DNA of 64,000 nt from Apodospora peruviana (lineage: Eukaryota; Ascomycota; Sordariomycetes; Sordariales; Lasiosphaeriaceae): positions 3,534,001 to 3,598,000 of the forward strand of contig JAUEDM010000004.1 in the NCBI GenBank assembly GCA_033439685.1, read 5' to 3'. Numbering within the stretch: position 1 is the first letter of the stretch; the number at the start of each line of letters is the position of its first letter. A program made the translations under genes and the position numbers. This document shows positions 45,457-56,700 of the stretch, piece after piece. Under the pieces are notes generated by a model. The model saw only the letters and a list, made by a program, of their open reading frames with translations, searched no databases and was not told the origin of the DNA.

Positions 45457-48097
45457 CTATGACGACAACGCAAGACAAGCATCGACAGCTAGACCAACCC
45501 TACTCAGCAAACAATCTCGTTAGCATCTGTCCCAGACAAACGGATAGACAGAAAGAACTCACCTCCCCTCCTTCTCATAAACAACATCACTGATAATATC
45601 CCTGTCCAAATCAGGAAACATACCGGCAAGCGTCTCAACCACATTCGCGTGCTCGGCTCGAGACAATCTCTGCGCCTCAGCAGCCTCCGCGCTCGCCTGC
45701 CTAGCCGCCGCTTCCTCAGCCGACAGCTTCTGTCTATTAGGCAAATCACCACTCTGTGTCGGGTCATGCTCCCCACTACTGGTCCGCTGCTGCTCAGGCT
45801 GCGGTGTCCGCGCGGGACTAGCGACGGCGGCGTTTGCGGCTGGGGAGGATGACGACGGCTCCTCCGAAAACATGCGGCCAATCGTGCTCAACGGCTTCTG
45901 TATTGACCGCAGCAGGCCCGTGATGGCCGCCTTCTCCTCGTTGGAACCGTAGTCGCCGCTCTCTCGGGCGCTGGTTCCACCGCCGGCGGCTTCGTTTGAA
46001 GAGGTGGATCGACGGGGCGTGGAGGAGCGTAGGGATGCCGCGTCTGCGTCGAGCGATACGCGATTTGAGGACGGACCCGACTCACCCGCCGCAGCAGGCG
46101 GTTGTAGCGCGCCTGGCTTTTCTGTCTGGGGTGGCGGAGGCGACTCGGAGCGGTGCTTCTCGGCGATGGCCGACACCGCAGCTTCCACATTGGCCTCGAA
46201 TTCCTCATCCGTGATGGTTAGTGTCGTGCGGTCCATGTTCTCGATGAACTGGACTGCTCCCATCTATTGCGTTCTGTTAGACACGGCTCAATTGCTGGGG
46301 CAATTTTGGAGGGATACGCACAAGGGAAGACAGGTAGTAGCCCGCCTCGCCGCCAAGTTTCTCTTGGTTCCGAAACCTCAAGATGTACTGCACGTTCGAG
46401 ACGAGATGCTCAGGGTTCGCGTGCAGGACGACGTAAATGAGCATAGGCATAAACGAATCAGCCGAAGAATCGGATTTGGAGTGTTTCAGCAAGCCTGGCG
46501 ACTGTTAGACTCGTATGACAGGAAAGAGAAGATTGGTCTTAAATTCACCGAAGATGACCTTGCAGCAGTTCAGCACACAGATGATCTTATCCCGTGGAGC
46601 CCGGTACGATTTGATCTTCAGCAGCTCTTGTTGAGCGAGCTTCAGGAATCGCTTCCCGCTGTCGCTGGCAGGCGGAATATCCAGATGTTCCTCTTTGACC
46701 CACCCATAGATCTTGATCTTTTGCGCGAGAACCTCGTCGCGCTCGACATCCTCCTGGTGCTGGCCCCGCCTTCCGGGACCCATTGGCCGGTCAGCGCCTC
46801 GTCTCTTGGGCTTCGCCCCTGGTATCGGTTGCGGGGCGGGGATCGCCGGAGAGAATGTCTGTGAGTATAACCGATTCATGACGAGCTTCTCCATGCCCTC
46901 CCTAGCGTTGTCGAATTCGGCATCCGAGACGTCCCGCCATACCTCGCACTGGGCCATCTTGTTCGAGATAAAGGCGAGGAAATCGCTAATGATCTTGACC
47001 TGCTCATGGACCATCCACTGCCTCTTGGAAAACTCGGATAAAAAAGACTTGAGGTACCTAGCTACCGGATCGGCCTTTTTGTTGCGGAGTTGCTCCAGGA
47101 ATCGGTGGAAATCGAAGGGTAATGAAGGCTCCGGCTCCGGCTCTGGAGGAGGTGGACGATGTAAAGAGGTGGTGGACGGGGACATGGGCGACTCCAAGGT
47201 CGCTTGTAGGTCTTGTTGCGAGCGCCCAGGGGTATCAGGGATGCTCGACTCATCCTTTGGTGGGACAGGTGGTCGCTGATCGTCGGTTTCCTTTTCCTTC
47301 AGCCGTAAACTCTCTGGCGAGGAGCTTGATACACCCAAACCCTGCATGCCGTCCAGTTGCTGTGCAATACTAGGAGCCAACGGTTCCAAGCTCGACTTAC
47401 GGGGCGGATGCTGGATCGGGCTTCCAAGCAAAGGCGATGCAATCTCCAATCTGGGGCTCATGACTTCGTCGGCGCCAGGACCGCCGCCTTCCTCGCTGAA
47501 CTGCTCCATGATGCTTTGGATCTCCGACCTAGACCCGGTTTCCTGCTCATCCTCGCTCGTGTATCTCCTATCGTCGTATGCGCCATCAGATCGTGTCGGG
47601 GAGAGCTCGCCTCTTGACCTGGGCGCAGCGTTTGATGGCGACCGCGAGGGGGGTTGCGAAGGCGCCGGGGTTTGAGGAGTTGGGTCGACATATGTCTTTG
47701 ACTCTATCGTGAGGTATTGGGTGGCGGTCGTGGTGGTGGGGGAAGTAGTTGGTTTGAGGGTCGCAATCGAGGAGGACATCAAATCTATCGGTTCTTCGTG
47801 CTGTCTGTCGTGGCTCGTGCTCTTGTCTGGTTCTTCAGATTGTTCCTCAATCTTAACCGCCTCTCCTGCATCTGAAGGCGCACTTGAGTTCAAATCCAAA
47901 AGGTCTTCCTCAGCAGCTGTATCTTCCGGTATTTTGACGGTGGCTTCGAGGATGGTCGGTTCGACTTTGGAGGCGCCAGGCAGGTCGTTCATCATGTCTA
48001 TCGAGGGGGATGCTACCTCTCCATCCTTTGCTGTTGACGCATTTTCGGACACGCCAGCCTGGCTCGGAGGGTCTGTCGGTTGGCTGTGGGGAGACAT
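45457..48097 (-). CDS. vps9: Vps9-type Rab5 guanine nucleotide exchange factor
   Basis: Four exons (48097..46549, 46494..46322, 46263..45563, 45499..45457) with introns of 54, 58 and 63 bp give 821 residues. The start is the first ATG of the frame, MSPHSQPTD; the open frame continues upstream only from a TTG. Residues 1-320 are acidic, Ser/Pro-rich and disordered. About 325-420 is the helical bundle (DFHRFLEQLRNKKADPVARYLKSFL). The VPS9 core spans about 455-590, with KFLKLAQQELLKIKSYRAPRDKIICVLNC-type helices and the catalytic DSFMPMLIYVVLHANPEHL and GEAGYYLSSLMGAVQFIE motifs. The end (about 773-821) is a ubiquitin-binding CUE domain whose last helix (VGLAVDACLALSS) is encoded by a 43-base exon. 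In the family, Vps9 activates Vps21/Ypt5 on endosomes for vacuolar sorting. Confidence 0.93.
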
Positions 48098-50364
48098 GCA
48101 ATGGAGCCGGAGCGAATGCTTGGTCGGGAAGTCGTCTAGTGTTGCAAAGCTGAATTGCGTCGACGAAGTAAGCGGACCTGGACTCGAGGACAATAGCGGC
48201 AGGTTAACAACACCGACAGAGAGGATTGGAAAGCTACAGACCGGAGCCAACCAGGGCTTCGGCGCTGCAGAAAGACGGGTTTAGGTTGTTGAATGCAGTT
48301 CAAAGTGAACGTTAACGTTGCCCAGGCGGGTTGGCTGGCAACGCGGGATGCGGGATGGGCTGCAGCAGCTTCACTGTGCGTGCGACGGCTAAGGTAGATT
48401 GCGTGGGCAGTGGAGACACGTCAGGACGACGGAACCCCGCCGGAAGCCAGCCACAGCAGGCTACGGAGGCACTGGGGTTTGGTCAGTGGCTTGCACAGGG
48501 CTGATCCGGCAGGCGCCGGGGTCGGGTCCGGGGTCCAATAGGATTCGCCGACCTACTCTCTCGTCATCATCACCAAACAACGACGATAAGCTCAAATTCC
48601 TTGCTCAGATTTAATCACGTTGGCTTTGACATGATCGACCCTGGAATTTCTATACACTCTAAGTCTTACTCGAATATACCAGGAATAGATCCTCTCCCCC
48701 ACTCAATTTTTAGGCCACGCTTGTGTCTCACGTGAAACCCTTTTAAAGCCTCGAGATGGTGCACTATACACTATACCCTTGACTGAAGCTGAAATAATAA
48801 CAGAAATATCGAACAGTCACGTGATTGTATAATTCCTCGCGAAATATTGAGGCTTCATGATTAGACCCTGAGCACGCAAGAGTCCAAGACAACACTAATT
48901 GTTCCCCAGCTTCCAGCTGCTGTCCAAGGTATTGTTACTCTGGTGTCACATAAGGGAAGCTTTCCCGCTTTATTTCAATGTGCCTCTAGTGAAGGATATG
49001 GATGCTCGTCTGCCTAGATCGAGGTCAGCGTTAAGACAGACTCGAGGGTCTTAGAGGAAGCGAGTGCCTCATTTGTTGTATGCTTACCCAAAGCCGTAAA
49101 GTAATTATAGACGCAGTTTTCATGAGATAGGGTCTGGTTCTACCGGTGACGTCTTGGCACCCAACCATATCCTATGTGACCGTCCGCATCAATACCGGGG
49201 CCGGCACAACGCATGGATAGAACCGAGTAGCTGGTGTATACAAAGCACACGGCACGGTGAGGTATAGGTGATCGGGTCTACGGCACAACACGCGGCATAC
49301 AGAAGGGTCTGTGTCACAGCCTGACGGGGTGATGGACTACATGCTACAGAGAACCCGACCCTGGTGGGATAGCCTGCTTCGTAAAACGACTCGGAGACTT
49401 CTATTTTAGAGCAGGTATCTCGCCATTGAGCCTCATCTTATAAAGCCACGGGCTTCAAGCCTGTATTGATGGGAAGACTGAAGTAGGATGGATTCTTACT
49501 TGCTTACTATGAGAAGTCTTCACATATCCAGTAGTTTGCCCGTATAATGCTCCAGTGAAGACCCCCGGACTGCATGCATCAAGTAACAATACCTACCACC
49601 GCAATATTTTGCATCCCGCCATCCACATCAAATGCGTCTGAGCCAATAGTGTCCCTCTGTTTCAATGGCACCTGCCACTTCCAGCTGAAGATGCCGCCTA
49701 CGGTGGAACCAAAGTCGCTACACTGTTGGCCTTGCCGTGGAGTTCAATCATGCCCACCGTCAATAAAGATTAGAGACTTCAAGACATCATCAGGCTTAAT
49801 TTATGCGTTGCGAGGCTCGAGACCAACTTCGACCTAGAATCTCAAACGCGTCTTGCTGACGAAGGGATAAATCATTGCATGGGTAACCCCTTGACCCAAA
49901 CCTTGCCAAATACGGACGCCAATACCGTCACGGCGTTGAGTCTCACTCCAATCTATATGAGGATATTCGGCCTGGACGGAATGCCCGAGGACGGAGCCAT
50001 ACAGTATCAGTCACAAGGCAGACTGAACAGATCTTGTAAAGGGGAAGAGGTGATGGAGGTCAGGCAATTGGGGGGCCGTGATGGGGCAGAGGTAATAGAA
50101 GTCTCGAGGGAGGGAAAGCACTTAAGCCTGCCAATCTCTTCTTGATCCAAAACATTTCTTTTATCTTCTATCCCACAGAGAAGACCCACACATACAAACT
50201 ACCCGTTTTCAGACATAGAGCACTCCCGCTCCAGATTCCCCAGAAGCAAATTCCTCTTCCTCAGTAGGTGCCTTCTGTAATAAAGGATGTACTTTCTCTC
50301 CTTCCCACCAAGCTAATAGAGACACGGGCAGAGAAAAAAAAGGCCTCTGTCCATCCCAGAGACA
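48098..50364. other. Spacer between vps9 and the repeat-peptide ORF
   Basis: About 2.3 kb. The left end is the vps9 promoter and the right end the upstream region of the repeat-peptide ORF. Only short frames are present and none is recognised. Confidence 0.5.
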
Positions 50365-50640
50365 ATGCGCTTCTCAAGAATCTCGTTTCCTGTCACCGTC
50401 CTCATCGCCACCGGCGGCGATTGCCTACCGACGGGGCCCTCGGGCAACACCGAGCTTTCCAAGAGGGCTACCAATACGCCATTGGAAGCCCGTGATTGGC
50501 CCAATGATGGCAGCCAGCCCTTCGTTTGGGGAAGGGAAGCATCCGATGTGGAGGCCAAGGTGAAAGCCCGTGACTGGCCTGAAGGTAGCAGTCAGCCATC
50601 CATTGGACAAGGGACGCACGTGGTGGGGAGGCCAAGGTGA
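50365..50640 (+). CDS. Signal-peptide-like ORF with tandem peptide repeats (pheromone/KEX2-type precursor architecture), frameshifted
   Basis: The 91-codon frame starts at an ATG and reads a secretory-looking N-terminus (MRFSRISFPVTVLIATGG) followed by a Lys-Arg dibasic site (TELSKR). It then enters tandem units that begin ARDWP, contain a QP..W element and end in EAKVK or a similar spacer. Two units lie in this frame. The DNA repeat continues downstream to about 50760, but unit 2 lacks one base, so this frame stops at 50640 while units 3 and 4 are open in the next frame to a stop at 50769-50771. Alpha-type fungal pheromone precursors and KEX2-processed repeat peptides share this layout. However, the usual WC...CW pheromone core of Sordariomycetes is absent, so assignment is tentative. 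It could be a decayed gene, a sequence with one base error, or an unrecognised peptide family. Confidence 0.5.
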   Translation: MRFSRISFPVTVLIATGGDCLPTGPSGNTELSKRATNTPLEARDWPNDGSQPFVWGREASDVEAKVKARDWPEGSSQPSIGQGTHVVGRPR

Positions 50641-50760
50641 AGGCCCGTGACTGGCCCAATGATAGGACTCAGCCCTTCATTTGGACAAGGGAGGCACTTG
50701 GTGAAAAGGCCAAGGCGAAGGCTCGTGACGGGCCCGATAAGAACCCCTTCACTTGGTCCC
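50488..50760 (+). repeat. Four tandem copies of a 78-bp (26-codon) unit
   Basis: Unit starts, marked by GCCCGTGAnTGGCC or a near copy, lie at 50488, 50566, 50643 and 50721, giving spacings of 78, 77 and 78. The single 77 locates a one-base deletion inside unit 2, where ATTGG replaces the ATTTGG of unit 3. The fourth unit is shortened and diverged. Confidence 0.85.
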
Positions 50761-50771
50761 CCCGCCACTGA

Positions 50772-51524
50772 TCTGTTCTGGAGAGCAAGGATAAACTGTC
50801 AGTCAAGTAACACTGGTGAAGGAAAGGTGGCACGAACACTCCTTTTTTCAATATGCTCTATTTGAGATATGTTGAATACTCGTTGCTAGACCTGAGGCTT
50901 TGGCTGTATTGCGGGACGAGAGGGCGGGCGTCCCTTCGGAACATGTGGATATCTCCGGGGCTTGGTATTGCTATTGTTGATTTGTCATTAGCTAATTATC
51001 CGTTTTAAGCAGTTTCGTCCGTACTACTTCTACTAGGTACATATTCTGTTAGGGGATGTCTCTCTTTAATGCAAGAACAACAGTTCTGGAGAGAATCTAA
51101 TATAAACCAACCGACCACCAACCCAAGTAGAATCGGTCTCAGGTTCTGCTCGCGGCCTCGTGCATATATTGATATTCGTAGCCGCCAGACCCCCATGCCT
51201 CAGAATAGAGAGACCTAGGTATGTATTCCGAATGCCGATTTTATTTCCCGAAACTTATAATGTTAATGTCAACTATCTTAGTCAACTATATTTATAATCA
51301 ATCCCCTTTTTCCCGATTCCCATCGCCCTATCGGATCAAAGCCGAGAATTGCAATCATCCTCCCAGCCATCACCCAGGAGGCTCATGGCCACTCTCCTTT
51401 GTCTATAAGTCCGCAACTTACCCTCAAGCATTCCCAAAACCGAAGGATCCGTCGTCTCTCCACCTCACACCTGCGTGCACCATTCATTCGATTCGATAGG
51501 TACCTACCCACGTGCAGCTCCAAA
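50772..51524. other. Promoter region of the secreted-protein gene
   Basis: About 750 bases between the repeat-peptide ORF and the secreted cysteine-rich gene on the same strand. A+T-rich in the middle; no gene recognised. Confidence 0.5.
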
Positions 51525-52210
51525 ATGCATCTCCCGTCCACCCTCCTCCTCCTCTTCCTCACGCCCGTCACCTCCCATCCGGCCCCCACCCCTCAACTCC
51601 CTGAACCGATCCTTGGACTCCAATGTCCAAACGGCCCCACCTGTCCGATGCAAATGATGACGATGACTTGCCAAAACGGCAATCTGGTGTGCATGCTGGG
51701 CAATATGGTTCAAGTTCCTATTGGCAAGTGCGCCGACTGCGCGGGGTCGATGTGTGCGGGACCTTCGGACGCGTATCCGGGGGAGAAGAGGCAGAAGAAG
51801 ACGACAATGGGGGAGGTAATAGTGGTGGAGAGGGAGATTGTTGAAAGACAGGACTCGCGTTGCATGGCGCAGTGGGAGTGCGCGTGCGTGGCGGCGGATG
51901 GGATCGGGTATTATACAAGGGGCGCAGGGAAGCAGTGTCCTGTGCTCGAGGGAGCGTTCGAGCTCTGTGACCCGCAGAATGGCTTCTTGGTAAGTGCTTG
52001 CTGCCCGTACCGGGTTGGGGCTTGATGTTGTTGTTGTTGTTGTTGTTGTTGTTTTCGTTATTGTTGTTGCGGTATACGGTGTATATAGACGGATGGCTGA
52101 CTGGATTGCAGTGCATTTTCGGGTGCAGGAGTGAGCTTCTGAGGGGCTTTACGAATGAGAAGTGTGCAGCGCTGTTCCCGGGGACAAGGGCTGTGTGCAA
52201 GTCGTATTGA
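51525..52210 (+). CDS. Small secreted cysteine-rich protein
   Basis: Two exons (51525..51989, 52112..52210) with a 122-bp phase-0 intron give 187 residues. The N-terminus MHLPSTLLLLFLTPVTSHPA is a clear signal peptide. The mature part has 16 cysteines, in clusters such as LQCPNGPTCP, GKCADCAGSMC, RCMAQWECACVA and CIFGCRS, so a disulfide-rich extracellular fold is expected. A Lys-Arg site (GEKRQKK) in the middle could be cut by a KEX2-type protease, and the segment around it (TTMGEVIVVEREIVERQ) is a Cys-free linker between two Cys-rich halves. No named family is recognised. Secreted, small, Cys-rich proteins of fungi include effectors, adhesins and antimicrobial proteins, but nothing in the sequence chooses among them. 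The second exon carries the last four cysteines, so retention of the intron would lose them. Confidence 0.82.
52027..52053 (+). repeat. (GTT)n microsatellite in an intron
   Basis: About nine copies of GTT lie within the single intron of the secreted cysteine-rich gene, followed by a shorter second GTT tract. Removed by splicing; likely length-variable between strains. Confidence 0.9.
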
Positions 52211-53762
52211 GACTTTTGTAGAAGTGGCTGCTTTCTGGAGACTAGGAAGTTTTCAGGGAAGGACCTACAGAGAGAACCTCCAACATACTGTACCAGACAT
52301 GAAGGCTTGAAGAAGGCCAGGAGATGATGTCGGCGGTATGTTGCTATGCGGGTGAACATAAGTTGTGGCAGAGGCAAGATGCACCAAAGATGTGTTTTGA
52401 ATTGTTCCCTGTGTTTTGCTGCATGCTGCGTGTAGACACTTTTGCATCGAAAGGAAGATGCAAGGGAGAATGACGAGAATGAATTCAAAGGCATAATGAG
52501 AAAGGAAGGCAACTACATAAAAAGTAAAAAGATGAGATTAGCCGCCCCAGGACTCGAACCATGGACCTCTTCCAAGAGTTTACTCCAACTGCACTTGCTC
52601 GCTAGGTAGAACTCGAGAAAATGTGCTACCGTTACACCACGCGGGTGTCGTTTTTGTTATTGATAGGGACGCCTGTTTAGTGGATTATGTACTGCCTCCT
52701 GGTCCGTGGGTAGCCGGCCACGCTGTTTTGTTTCTGCTGGAGGGAAGGTACGGCGCCGGGAACAGATGAAAAGCGTGTCTTGGTTGGCCAGGGAGCTTGC
52801 TCAGGCTTCCTCTCTGTCAGTGTCCTGCCTGGCAAGTCAGGCAGGAATTCCGTGGGACGCCTCTTTTCATTGACCCACGTTTTACATGCCCTGCTCTGCT
52901 AGTACTTAGGTATGTGCCTACATCGTACTCAACCCCTAGTTGCTGGTGAGAATAACCGCCTACACCTGGACTGATGCTCTCATGTGAATTGTGACTGTGA
53001 CCACAGCCTCCTCATCATCTAGATCTATTTTCTAGCACCACTGGCATGCACCCGTCTCCGACTCCCCGCTCTCTACACCCAAAAAAACCCCGAGCGACCT
53101 CCTGCTTGCTGGATGTGCAGCCCGCGTCGCTGCTGTCGACATGAGCATCTACACACGCGCCCCTCCGCGTGTAAGACGCCATGACGCGTCTACCTACGCA
53201 CCTCCAGCACCCCCCACATCTCCACCGTAGCCCACGTCGTCGAGGAATAGGCAGTCATCCATTGGGCTGACAGAGACAGGGACAGAAACGCGCAGTGTCC
53301 AGTCTTGGTCTGGAAAATGGCCTCGCTCGCCCGCTCCAACAGTAGCAGTCAAACTGCTCGTGGTCCGTCACCAGCCCGGCACGCGAGAAAAGACTCAGGA
53401 AGCCAAGGGGCCGTTCACGCGTTGTACTTTGATTGCTTACCTATGTGGCAGCGTCATGTTAGACTTACACTTAATATGAACATTATGAATAGACTGAATA
53501 ATCCTCTGTCTCATAGGCTAGCCGACCATCATTCTCTCCCCTGGCGACATGGAAGGCATGTCATCCATAAGAGCACTCAGCTGACTCGGAATCTCTCAGC
53601 CTGAATATTACAGGGATAGGATTCGCAACGATGCCGCGATACCGAATATACGATGATGGAATACGAGCAGGACAAATTCTACGCGGGTCACTGAACCCAA
53701 GGTGCTTTATGAAGATGGCAGAAAGATTGAGCTCCTCACTTTATTTCCTCGCCTGGCACTCA
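52211..53762. other. Intergenic, secreted-protein gene / CBM21 gene, with tRNA-like gene
   Basis: About 1.55 kb between converging genes. Apart from the minus-strand tRNA-like element at 52540-52646 no gene is recognised. Confidence 0.5.
52540..52646 (-). tRNA. Intron-containing tRNA or tRNA pseudogene, isotype unresolved
   Basis: On the minus strand it starts ACCCGCGTGGTGTAACGGTA, a strong A box with a regular D stem (GTGT/GCAC), and ends with a good B box (GGTTCGAGTCC). An anticodon-type stem TTTTC/GGAAG encloses a long insert with its own GAGTT/AACTC helix, as expected for a spliced tRNA. The T stem has one mismatch and the acceptor pairs at five of seven positions. The base 5' of the possible anticodon is not a clean U33 in the best-paired register, so the anticodon cannot be read with confidence. 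Confidence 0.55.
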
Positions 53763-56700
53763 TCACAACTTATCCGTACTCCGGAGCGTCAGAAACCCTA
53801 AGCCCATACCGACGACCGCGACCCAGTAGCCCGTGATCCCGAACGCGCCCTGGACGTCCAGCTTCAAAACGCCCCAGCAGACCCCAAAAATCAAACTACC
53901 GACGACCGTGGCCAGCGAGACCAGCAGATAAATCGTCTTGAAGTGCCACCCGTCTTCGAAGTAGATGCCCCAGCCCGGCACGAAGCTCTCGGTCCCCGGC
54001 TGGAGCGTGCTGTCCATCCTCTTGGGCAACTGCGTGAACGCCCAGGCCTGGTCGGGCGACAGGTCCTCCGGGTGGAGGAAGTAGTGCATCAGGTAGTTCT
54101 TCTCAAACGGCGGCAGAAGGTTCGGCGGGATTGGGTGGCATAGGTACTCGCGGTCTGGTCCGACGAGGTTTGAGGGAGGCAGACAGACGCAGCCTCGTGT
54201 ACCCTCTAGAACGTTACACCCCTGGTCGTGCTTCCGCACGGAGGCGTAGTGACTGCTGTCGACGAAGAACTGAATTAGATCAGGGTGATTGTTAGCAAAT
54301 AGATGACTTGTAGATAGTAGCTGACAGTAATGGTAATTAGTTCAGGAACATACCTTGCATAAGCTGATGTTGGTCGTGGTGCGAAGCGTCAGCCATTTAG
54401 TCTCTTTTCTTGCGCGGGTGTAGACGGTTCGTAAGAACCTGAATAGCTCCTGGTCGTTCAGCTTGTCGTGTATAAGGTTTTGATGGAACTTGACGCCGTA
54501 TGTGCCCTTCGAGGTGCAGTAGAGAAGGTATAGAAGTCTCGTCGGCTCAGTTGACCTCGTTGAGTTCTCACCATTGGTCGAGTTGGTCGTCGTTGTTGAA
54601 TTATATGTTGGTAGGTCCATTTCCGCTGATCGGCTCCCGGGCTGGAGGCTCAACAGGGGAGTATGTCTCGCCACCCAGCTCCATGCCCGCGAGACGATAC
54701 TCTTGCCCTCGTTCTGGCAGCTGTTGTTGTTGCGCTTTGTTGAACTGGCCCTGTTGAGACATCTCTCCAGCTCATTCAGGGCGGTGCTGTCGAGTCGCTC
54801 GTCGAAGTCGTCGTAGAGCTTGACTCCACATGACTATAAAGTACATCTATCAGCTCCAACTCGTGGTGGACAACCAACTTGTTTGATGAAGCATATTCTG
54901 CTTACACAGGTCCCATCTTATTCGCCGCTTCCCGCGCGAGATTCGTGGTTCCGGCAGGTTGAGTCGTAGTCGGCACCAGATCTCGTCGACCATGTTTGGC
55001 AGCGAGCGCGGCAGAGACTCGGTGCACATGGGCACGTCATGGTCTCGGGCCGCGTCGAGGATGAACTGACGCAAGTCCGCTTGGAACTTTTGCATTGGGG
55101 CACCATCTTTAAGGAAGGCTCTGGCGGCAGATATCTCGGGGTATTCATTCTCGTCGTCTTCCTCGCTACCATCATCTTCTCCGTCCATTACTTCGCCATC
55201 AGATCGCCCTGCTGCTTGTTCCAACAGATACTGAATCATCTCGTTCTTTTCCCGTTGGCTCATCTTTTCTCTTGGATCCGGAAATAGCGGTGCTGCGTGA
55301 AGTAAGCCAAGTAGTTTTCTCGCCTCATTAGCTATGATTCCGCTCGACTTTTTGAAGAGCCGGGCGATCCGATCCAGGTCCGGAGAGGTCGATGACTTCT
55401 TCAGGTCTCGGTAGTAATATCCCATCAGGCGCTTAAACTCCTCAAGCACATCTTCGGACCGAAGACTGGGATGTGTCATGGCGGCCATCAGGGTGACCGC
55501 GAGTCCGGCGTTGTCATCCAATATGACGTCGGCCAACTCTTGCATCGAAAGCCTAATGGGCCCAGACGGAAGCCCAGAGGTCGCCGCGGAGGACCTTTCC
55601 GAGCTTGTGGCATCCCACAGGGAGGAAATATCTGAACTTTGATCGGAATCCGTGTAGTCATCATCGTTATCCCTTTCCGGTGTGTCCAGAATAGTCTCTG
55701 GATTTTCGTGGATTATGGTTTGCGGCGTCTCTAGGGCACCCGAATCGGCGAAGCCCAAAAAAGTAGAGTATGGGTTTTGTATGCTCGGGTCGACTTTCGG
55801 ATCAGGAACCTCTTCTCTCGGCGTAGTGTTTCTCCAATATGTCACTCCCACGACTTGATTATCTCCTGGCAGGTGGGTCTCAATGTCGTCGTCTGAGTTA
55901 TTGGCGTCCTCCCCGGGACCCTTTCCCTCCTTAAAAGCATAGTCATCGAACCGGTCCGGAGACGAACTTACCGGTCTTTCGAGGGTTTTGCTTAGCGGTT
56001 TCATGAATTCCAGTCGGTTGTCTGCGTCTTGCTGCTCGGTTTGAGGTGAGCGGTCGCTCCCAGATGGGCGTCTGGGAGAGCATCCCCTTTCGCTATGAAA
56101 GCTTTGTCGCTTCTCGTCGGATTTCTGGACCCCGAACGGAAATCCAGAAATAGGATTAGGGGCGGAGCTGCTGCCAGCAGCCACCTCCTGGTTGCCTTCG
56201 GAAGCTGTGGTACTGATAATCCCCTGACTCTTCATATTCGGGCTACCGGATTCGGTGGCCAGGGAGTCTTTAGCGGCTTGGATGCCAGCTGCGAAGGAGG
56301 CACCAAAGTCGTCCTGTGCATTGTCCCAGAACTTACCCCGGAAGCGTATCTCGCTGCGTTGGGGGAGAAGTTTCTTTCGAAAGTCGACTTGGAAGTTCAA
56401 GCCGCTGTTATTGTCCCAGAATTCTTGACCGTTAACACGGTATCTGATACAAAGGAAGAGCATCTTCGTCTCCAGATTCGGGACGTCCGATAGCTTAATC
56501 GTAAAGGTAAAACGTTCTCGGGGTGTTGTATCGGGAAGAATCTCGTTCGAATACTCGGCCACGACTTCAGATGTCGTTTTCCAGTAGTCCAGGGTAAACC
56601 TGCACACGACAACCTTTACAGAATCCAAGTTGGCGACGCTAATACAACCATTAAGACACTTCTGATCCTCCGAAAGCCAGACCCGTTCCAGTCGAACTGG

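Noticed and set aside
46004..47279. Long plus-strand frames opposite vps9
   Set aside because: They lie across vps9 exons and introns, have Ser/Arg-rich shadow composition and no homology I can recognise.
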